Source: Fidelibacterota bacterium (GTDB taxonomy: Bacteria > Marinisomatota > Marinisomatia > Marinisomatales > UBA8229). Taken from it: a DNA stretch of 11,274 nt. The notes below the pieces were generated by a model that was not told the origin of the DNA, did not search any database, and was given only the letters and a program-made list of their open reading frames with translations. Position 1 is the first letter of the stretch. Each line of letters opens with the position of its first letter. This document shows positions 6,809-11,274 of this stretch, in pieces. The position numbers were made by a program, and so were the translations under genes. The stretch covers positions 1-11,274 of the forward strand of contig NYYF01000043.1 in NCBI GenBank assembly GCA_002686675.1, written 5' to 3'.

Positions 6809-7920
6809 TATGCATCCTTCAGGATGGTTTTTAATTCTGCTCCCAATTTTTCTATGGAAAGCTTTTCCTGAAAAAATCGATACCCATTTATTGAAACCGT
6901 GTGGCGAATTTTTTCATGTGTGCGGATGAATCGAATCTTTTCTGCTATTTTATCCGGAGTATGCTCCGAAGTGAAAATGTGTTCATCCGGTGTCAGAAGT
7001 TCACGGATAGCAGACGTGTCAGCCGTTAAGGCGGGTTTCCCGACAGCTAATGCCTGAAATAATTTATTGGGAATGACCCTTTTGGCTTTATCAGAATCTC
7101 CGAAAATTCCTAGAAGGAGATCTGCTTCTGCCATCTTTTGTGATAATTGATTATAGGGAATCCAATCCATCAATCGAACATTATTCAACCCCTGTTCATT
7201 TATTTTTTTCTCTATTTCAGACCGGAGCTGCCCTAAACCTACTAACGTAAATATAATATCCGTTTCAGATTTTAGAATACCAGCGGTTTCAATAATTTTT
7301 TCTATTCCATGAAGAGGAATAAATTTTCCAATAAACATCACATGAAAATTATTTTTAGGTTTTGCCGTTTGTTCGGGGGAAAATAACCGATCATCCGCTC
7401 CAACAAATAATCGTTTAAAATTTATGTTGGGTAGATCGAGTTCATTTCTGAAATACTGAATATGGGCTTCCGTATCGAGTAAAACAACGTCCGACATCTT
7501 ACAGGCGGATCTATCCAAAAAGCGCATCAACCGGGCTTTTAAGGAAGATGTTGTAAAATAACCACGGTCAATAATTACGGTATCAAACAACGACACTAAA
7601 GGATTGAACACCAGTTTTTTTCGACCGAAAAAGGCTATCATTTTTGCCAAAAATATATCAAGATGACCAATGTACCCGACAATGATAATATCATGCTTTG
7701 GGATAAAGAACACGTATCGAAAAAGAAGTCGAAATTGCGCAATAAAAAAACGCAGAATAAATGTTATTGAAAACCCAAACTTTTCCCCTTTGGTCACCGT
7801 TTTTTCCCACAGAGGCACATGGCATTCGAAAACAGTAACCGCATTACGACGTAATCCTTCAAGGAATATAGAATTTCTTGGATAATTTCTTTCGTAAGTA
7901 CCAAAATAACAGACACTCAT
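6808..7920 (-). CDS. Glycosyltransferase, GT4 family
   Basis: From the ATG at 7920 the protein has 370 residues. I prefer that start because GAGAAG lies four bases upstream; an in-frame TTG at 7932 overlaps that site and would add only MRRI. The N-terminal domain starts MSVCYFGTYERNYPRNSIFL and has a hydrophobic, aromatic stretch (about 50-90) that may dock on the membrane. The C-terminal GT-B domain has HVMFIGKFIPLHGIEKII (193-210), FTLVGLGQLRSEIE, NVRLMDWIPYNQL, AEADLLLGIFG and VIPNKLFQALAVGKPALTAD (282-301). Q289 occupies the place of the usual second Glu of E-x7-E. Likely role: adding a sugar during assembly of a lipid-linked glycan in the cytoplasm; donor and acceptor unknown. It follows the GT2 gene after a 58-base gap, one of the two longest internal gaps in the cluster. 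Confidence 0.86.
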   Translation of the reverse strand: MSVCYFGTYERNYPRNSIFLEGLRRNAVTVFECHVPLWEKTVTKGEKFGFSITFILRFFIAQFRLLFRYVFFIPKHDIIIVGYIGHLDIFLAKMIAFFGRKKLVFNPLVSLFDTVIIDRGYFTTSSLKARLMRFLDRSACKMSDVVLLDTEAHIQYFRNELDLPNINFKRLFVGADDRLFSPEQTAKPKNNFHVMFIGKFIPLHGIEKIIETAGILKSETDIIFTLVGLGQLRSEIEKKINEQGLNNVRLMDWIPYNQLSQKMAEADLLLGIFGDSDKAKRVIPNKLFQALAVGKPALTADTSAIRELLTPDEHIFTSEHTPDKIAEKIRFIRTHEKIRHTVSINGYRFFQEKLSIEKLGAELKTILKDA

Positions 7921-7924
7921 GATT

Positions 7925-7930
7925 CTTCTC
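7925..7930 (-). promoter_or_regulatory. Ribosome binding site deciding the start of the 6808-7920 gene
   Basis: GAGAAG on the minus strand stands four bases before the ATG at 7920. The alternative TTG start at 7932 overlaps this site and has no comparable site of its own. Confidence 0.5.
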
Positions 7931-7978
7931 AAAACAATTCAGAGGAGTTCCAGAAAACCCAGAAACGAAATAACAAAA

Positions 7979-8896
7979 TTAGATTATCTGTTTTACTCTT
8001 GATTCCTTTTCTTGAGCTCCCCTGGTTATCATTTCAGCAATCAATCCAATGGAAAAGAACCACAATCCAAGTATAAATAACATGGCACCAAATAGCATAA
8101 GAGCTAAATGTTCATAAAACGAATGTCCGAAAAATATTTTTCTTCCAATTACGTATAATTCCACAGTAAGTGATGCAAGACCACAAAAAAGCCCAAAAAA
8201 TCCAAACAGATGGAGCGGTTGCTGAGTATAGCGGTTCATAAAAATTATCGAGATCAGATCAAAAAATCCATGAAACAACCTGGAACCACCATATTTCGTA
8301 ACTCCATGCATTCGAGGCCTGTGATTGACTTGAATTTCACTGATTCGAAATTTATTATGTCCGGCAAGAGCCGGAATATAACGATGGCGTCCACCATATA
8401 AATCAAGGGTCTTAATAACTTCTTTCCGATAAATCTTTAGACCACAATTAAAATCATGGATTTTTACTCCCGTCATTATTCGTGTTACATAATTAAATAT
8501 TTTTGAGGGAAATCTCTTCGAAATCGGATCCTTTCGCTTTTTTTTCCATCCAGATACAAGATCAAACCCTTCCTCAAGTTTTTTCATTAAATTTGGAATT
8601 TCGGCAGGGTCATCCTGTAAATCTGCATCCATGGTAATGAGGAATTCTCCCTTAGCACGCTTAAACCCTTCTGCAAGAGCAGCTGATTTTCCATAATTTC
8701 GATGAAATTGAATCAGAGTCACGTTTTCATCTTTTCTTGACAAATCATTAAGAAATTCAGTAGAACCGTCGGTTGAACCATCATCTACAAATAAGATTTC
8801 CCACTTTTTATAAATATGCAAAGCCTTTCGAAGCTGATCCATTAATTCCGGAAGAGAACCAATTTCATTGAAAGCTGGGATAATAACAGAAATCAT
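7979..8896 (-). CDS. GT2 polyprenyl-phosphate sugar synthase (DPM1/GtrB/CsbB-like) with two C-terminal membrane helices
   Basis: The protein has 305 residues. A GT-A fold domain begins MISVIIPAFNEIGSLPEL, followed by ILFVDDGSTDGS (34-45), HRNYGKSAALAEGF (65-78) and the metal-binding DxD in TMDADLQDDP (88-97; D90 and D92). SGWKKKRKDP (115-124), DFNCGLKIYRK and the acceptor-side HRPRMHGVTKYGGSR are diagnostic of the DPM1-like branch. Two membrane helices follow (about 228-252 and 264-287), as in GtrB, ArnC and CsbB. These enzymes move a sugar from a nucleotide donor to undecaprenyl phosphate at the cytoplasmic face. The product is then flipped and used by a GT-C enzyme; the YfhO protein three genes downstream is the obvious candidate partner. 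The start ATG is 12 bases after the lipoprotein stop, with AGG eight bases before it. Which sugar is loaded cannot be read from the sequence. Confidence 0.92.
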   Translation of the reverse strand: MISVIIPAFNEIGSLPELMDQLRKALHIYKKWEILFVDDGSTDGSTEFLNDLSRKDENVTLIQFHRNYGKSAALAEGFKRAKGEFLITMDADLQDDPAEIPNLMKKLEEGFDLVSGWKKKRKDPISKRFPSKIFNYVTRIMTGVKIHDFNCGLKIYRKEVIKTLDLYGGRHRYIPALAGHNKFRISEIQVNHRPRMHGVTKYGGSRLFHGFFDLISIIFMNRYTQQPLHLFGFFGLFCGLASLTVELYVIGRKIFFGHSFYEHLALMLFGAMLFILGLWFFSIGLIAEMITRGAQEKESRVKQII

Positions 8897-8908
8897 TTAA
8901 TCTGCCTG

Positions 8909-9541
8909 TTAATTATGTAAAATTGTTGGAGGAATTGCTCTAATTAAACGAGGATAGGACATACCGTATTCCCGTTCTTCAATCTCAATCTCAACCTGGG
9001 TTTGATTATCATTAATCTGAAATATAGCCTTGGACACCATGGATCCGACAGCGTCTGGTTTCGTTTGAAAGCTAATACTTATGGACTTATGGTCAAACAT
9101 GAAATCCTTTGGATATTCTTTTCTTCTGAGTTGAGGATCAATACCCCAGAAATACCTGGTTAAATCTGTTGGTTCAAGTACTATTAAAAAAGGATACTGA
9201 CTCTGAATTTGAGTTGTTAAAAACCATTTGTCTTGGAGAATATCCCAAGCATAGACCTCATTTGCCAAAAGTTGAAGATATAATGTCCGCCGTCCAAGAA
9301 AATCACGGAATTGAATATAAGTACTGTCATTCATTACTGTAAAATAAAAGGTCAATTTCCCCTGGAATTCTCCCTTTGATATTAACTGGCCCTTTCCTCG
9401 ACATTGTTTGTACTCTGATTTCAACTCTTCATAAGACCATTTATAATCTGGAATTATCATGCCATATCCGGTTTTTTGGCTACAATTACTCAGAACAAAA
9501 AAAGACATAATTAATACAAGTATGAATCGATTATAATTCAC
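8909..9541 (-). CDS. Small LolB-like/DUF4292-like lipoprotein
   Basis: The protein has 210 residues. It begins with a basic n-region and hydrophobic stretch (MNYNRFILVLIMSFFVLSNC). Cys20 in LSNC is a plausible lipidation site, although Asn at -1 is not the usual Gly/Ala/Ser. The mature part is beta-rich: GKGQLISKGEFQGKLTFYF (49-67), TYIQFRDFLGRRTLYLQLLA (74-93) and NEVYAWDI, then a helical WFLTTQIQSQYPFLIVLEPT. This follows the layout of LolB and DUF4292 proteins, half-open barrels that accept lipoproteins at the outer membrane. The match is by pattern and weak in sequence. The start is GTG at 9541, overlapping the TPR gene's stop by 11 bases; no other start would keep the signal peptide. Likely role: outer-membrane lipoprotein insertion or lipid carriage. 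A glycan-export accessory role is also possible. Confidence 0.62.
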   Translation of the reverse strand: MNYNRFILVLIMSFFVLSNCSQKTGYGMIIPDYKWSYEELKSEYKQCRGKGQLISKGEFQGKLTFYFTVMNDSTYIQFRDFLGRRTLYLQLLANEVYAWDILQDKWFLTTQIQSQYPFLIVLEPTDLTRYFWGIDPQLRRKEYPKDFMFDHKSISISFQTKPDAVGSMVSKAIFQINDNQTQVEIEIEEREYGMSYPRLIRAIPPTILHN

Positions 9542-11132
9542 TTAATTTTTTTCTCAAAACTGCATTGTTTGGATCTATTTCTAATGCTTTTCGAAAATAG
9601 TGAATTGCCTCTTCGATTTCCGCATTTTTTATTAATACATCACCAAAATGTTCGAGAACTACTGCATTGGTATCTTCAATTTCAACAGATTTTCTGATAT
9701 AAGCCAATGCACTGTCAATATTCCCTATTTTGAAATGGATCCAACCATATGTATCAAGATAAGCCGAGCTCTTCGGAGAAAGAAAAATCGCTTTTTTGGA
9801 CATTGCAAGTGCAATATCTAATTTTTCCCCGCGTTCAACCAAGCTATAGGAATAATTATTGAGTGCCTGCGCATCAGTACTATCTGAATGAATCAACTCA
9901 TTATAGATGCTATCAGATTGTGATACTTGGTTCGTTTTATCATAAATGATAGCAAGAGAATGAAGAACATTTCTCGATTTTGGATTAATAGCCAAAGCAC
10001 GTTTGAAAAATTGCTCAGCCAGCTCATGATTATTATCCAAATTATAACTCAAACCCAGCAAGTACTGAATAGTAAATTTCTCTAGAAATATATCTGCCTG
10101 TTTTGAAAGGATTTGAATAACTCTCTCATGATTATTCTGAATAAGCAGAGCAAGTGAAGCGTTTATATAACCTCTGGGTTCACTAGGATGAAAATAGATC
10201 ATTTGATCTGCAAAATATTGGGCTTTCTCTATATGTTCTTCTTCCCTGTTGATCTGTGAAAGCAAGTGCAGAGCCAAAATATTCAAACTATCCAACTCGT
10301 ACACCTGACTGAATACCTTTAAAGCTGAATCAGGATGATTAATTTCGTAATACAATAAACCAATTTGATTGAGTACACCCGATGATGGTCCTTCCAAATC
10401 AGCAATTTGTTTCAATGCCTTTATTCCCTCTTTTTTATCACCATTCATAATAGCAATATCCGCATAGTTTTCAAGGTACTGGATGTTGGATTTGTCTTCC
10501 AGAGTCATCCGTTTTATAATAAACTGTGCCAAATCAAATCGTTTGATTTTCAAGGCTATTTCTACTGCTTTTTTAAGAGATTCAATCCTTTGAGGATCTA
10601 AGTCGAATGCTTTTTGGTAATAATGAATTGCTTCCTCAAACTGATGTTGCAATTTAGCCAACTCTGCAAGAACTATTATATTTTCCACATTTTCTGGATC
10701 AGATTCAGCCAAAATCTCATATTGTTCCTTAGCCCTGTCAAACATTTGACGATTGATAAATTGATGAGCTAGAACGTTTCTTGCTTCGGTATCGTCCGGA
10801 TTTAAATATATTGCTCTTTCAAGGTGAAAAACAGCACGATCCGGTTTTTCAAGTGCCCAAAAACACTCTCCAAGGGAAATATGGATTGTACTAACATCCT
10901 GATCGAACCTCAAGGCTTCCTGAAACTCAGTCACTGCCAAAGAATAATTTCCTTGATTCATATAAAGCTGTCCATCCATAAAATGCTGGAGAGCTTCAGG
11001 ATTAACAGTAGTTTCTTCTTTTGCCTGATCGGTTGGTGATAAATCTGAGGGAGAAACTTGTGAACCCGAATGACAGGATAATCCAAGCAAAATCAAAATT
11101 AGCAAAATCAAATTTTGATACATAAGAATCAT
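9531..11132 (-). CDS. TPR-repeat lipoprotein
   Basis: From the ATG at 11132 the protein has 533 residues. A very hydrophobic leader ends in ILILLGLSC, and Cys20 is the probable lipidated residue, though the lipobox (GLSC) is loose. A polar Ser/Thr/Glu linker follows. From about residue 45 to the end there are roughly 14 consecutive tetratricopeptide repeats, for example NYSLAVTEFQEALRFD, PDRAVFHLERAIYLNPDD, FEEAIHYYQKAFDLDPQ, HELAEQFFKRALAINPKS and IEEAIHYFRKALEIDPNN. These form a superhelical protein-binding scaffold, probably facing the periplasm. An in-frame TTG at 11141 would add three residues and an ATG at 11123 would remove three; AGG ten bases before the ATG at 11132 is the reason for my choice. 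It is the first gene of the cluster and overlaps the LolB-like gene by 11 bases. A TPR gene next to lolB also occurs in Pseudomonas, so the two may work together. The partner is unknown. Confidence 0.85.
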   Translation of the reverse strand: MILMYQNLILLILILLGLSCHSGSQVSPSDLSPTDQAKEETTVNPEALQHFMDGQLYMNQGNYSLAVTEFQEALRFDQDVSTIHISLGECFWALEKPDRAVFHLERAIYLNPDDTEARNVLAHQFINRQMFDRAKEQYEILAESDPENVENIIVLAELAKLQHQFEEAIHYYQKAFDLDPQRIESLKKAVEIALKIKRFDLAQFIIKRMTLEDKSNIQYLENYADIAIMNGDKKEGIKALKQIADLEGPSSGVLNQIGLLYYEINHPDSALKVFSQVYELDSLNILALHLLSQINREEEHIEKAQYFADQMIYFHPSEPRGYINASLALLIQNNHERVIQILSKQADIFLEKFTIQYLLGLSYNLDNNHELAEQFFKRALAINPKSRNVLHSLAIIYDKTNQVSQSDSIYNELIHSDSTDAQALNNYSYSLVERGEKLDIALAMSKKAIFLSPKSSAYLDTYGWIHFKIGNIDSALAYIRKSVEIEDTNAVVLEHFGDVLIKNAEIEEAIHYFRKALEIDPNNAVLRKKLSEL

Positions 11133-11185
11133 ACTATTCAAGCCTACTAATTCCCATTATTTTTTCAGTAACAATACAATTTGGT

Positions 11186-11194
11186 ATCATATCA
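11186..11194 (-). promoter_or_regulatory. Candidate extended -10 promoter for the glycan cluster
   Basis: The minus strand reads TGATATGAT, matching an extended -10 element (TGn followed by TATGAT, one change from TATAAT). It lies about 55 bases before the first gene's start, in the only intergenic gap of the window above 60 bases. No convincing -35 hexamer is visible, and an AT-rich region produces such matches by chance. Confidence 0.33.
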
Positions 11195-11198
11195 GTTT

Positions 11199-11228
11199 AA
11201 AAAAAGTAAAATAATTCCTTATAATTAT
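11199..11228 (-). terminator. Weak terminator-like hairpin after the GGDEF-like gene
   Basis: On the minus strand ATAATT (11228-11223) and AATTAT (11216-11211) form a six-pair inverted repeat around a six-base loop. It is followed by a T-rich run (TTTACTTTTTTT, 11210-11199). The stem overlaps the stop codon and has no G-C pairs, so it would be unstable. The position between the two genes is right for a terminator, but the call is weak. Confidence 0.28.
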
Positions 11229-11274
11229 GCACAAACTGCGACATTATTCCCACCCAGTTTCTTTGCTTTGTACA
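11225..11274 (-). CDS. Extreme C-terminus of a probable GGDEF (diguanylate cyclase) protein, cut by the right edge
   Basis: One minus-strand frame entering from the right edge reads YKAKKLGGNNVAVCA and then TAA at 11227-11225. GGDEF domains end with a helix and strand of the form A-L-Y-x-A-K-x-x-G-[RG]-N-x-V, and this is a close match. The incomplete preceding codon ends in TG, which fits the Leu expected before Tyr. If right, the gene makes or once made cyclic di-GMP, a second messenger that often controls exopolysaccharide. Only 15 residues are visible, so catalytic residues and sensor domains are outside the window. Confidence 0.6.
   Translation of the reverse strand, partial: YKAKKLGGNNVAVCA

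Noticed and set aside
7921..7978. Possible internal promoter or terminator in the gap between the GT2 and GT4 genes.
   Set aside because: I found no inverted repeat with a T run and no paired -35/-10 elements. Only the ribosome binding site can be supported.
9531..11132. DNA-level tandem repeats in the TPR gene.
   Set aside because: The repeats are at protein level only; the underlying bases are too diverged to be a tandem DNA repeat.

Overview
The window is AT-rich (by eye clearly below 40% G+C) and every convincing gene lies on the minus strand, so transcription runs from high to low coordinates. Two consecutive lipoprotein-type signal peptides and a LolB-like product imply a Gram-negative-type envelope. 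Weak or absent Shine-Dalgarno sites before several genes and the style of the YfhO and methyltransferase proteins would fit the FCB superphylum (Bacteroidota, Marinimicrobia or Calditrichota relatives). That placement is an impression from protein style only; no phylogenetic marker gene is present.

Layout in transcription order: (a) 11274-11225, the last 15 codons of a gene whose C-terminus looks like the end of a GGDEF diguanylate cyclase domain, followed by a weak AT-rich terminator-like hairpin and a candidate extended -10 promoter. (b) 11132-8909, a TPR lipoprotein gene and an overlapping small LolB-like lipoprotein gene. (c) 8896-5645, a GT2 polyprenyl-phosphate sugar synthase with two C-terminal membrane helices and two GT4-type glycosyltransferases. 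(d) 5623-3227, a large YfhO-family membrane protein. (e) 3210-1157, another GT4 glycosyltransferase and a class I SAM methyltransferase. (f) 1099-411, a damaged stretch: the first third of a second SAM methyltransferase, interrupted at a run of ten G, joined out of frame to the last third of a glycosyltransferase paralogous to the one at 2059-3210. (g) 421-1, the start of a Wzx-type polysaccharide flippase that runs off the left edge.

The genes are packed with gaps below 60 bases and four start/stop overlaps (11, 1, 4 and 11 bases), which suggests one long transcriptional unit. The theme is synthesis and modification of a surface glycan. GT4 enzymes would build a lipid-linked oligosaccharide, a methyltransferase may decorate it, and the Wzx flippase would export it. 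The GT2 plus YfhO pair resembles the two halves of a lipid-phosphate-sugar system in which a sugar is loaded on polyprenyl phosphate in the cytoplasm and transferred to a target outside. The TPR/LolB-like pair would act at the outer membrane. No polymerase (Wzy), chain-length regulator or sugar-nucleotide synthesis gene is visible here; the locus evidently continues to the left.

The most notable items are the deletion scar joining methyltransferase and glycosyltransferase relics, the homopolymer G tract inside the methyltransferase relic, the GT2/YfhO pairing, and the TPR/LolB-like pair at the head of a glycan operon. I see no RNA gene, insertion sequence, CRISPR array or attachment site, and no gene-free stretch above 300 bases.
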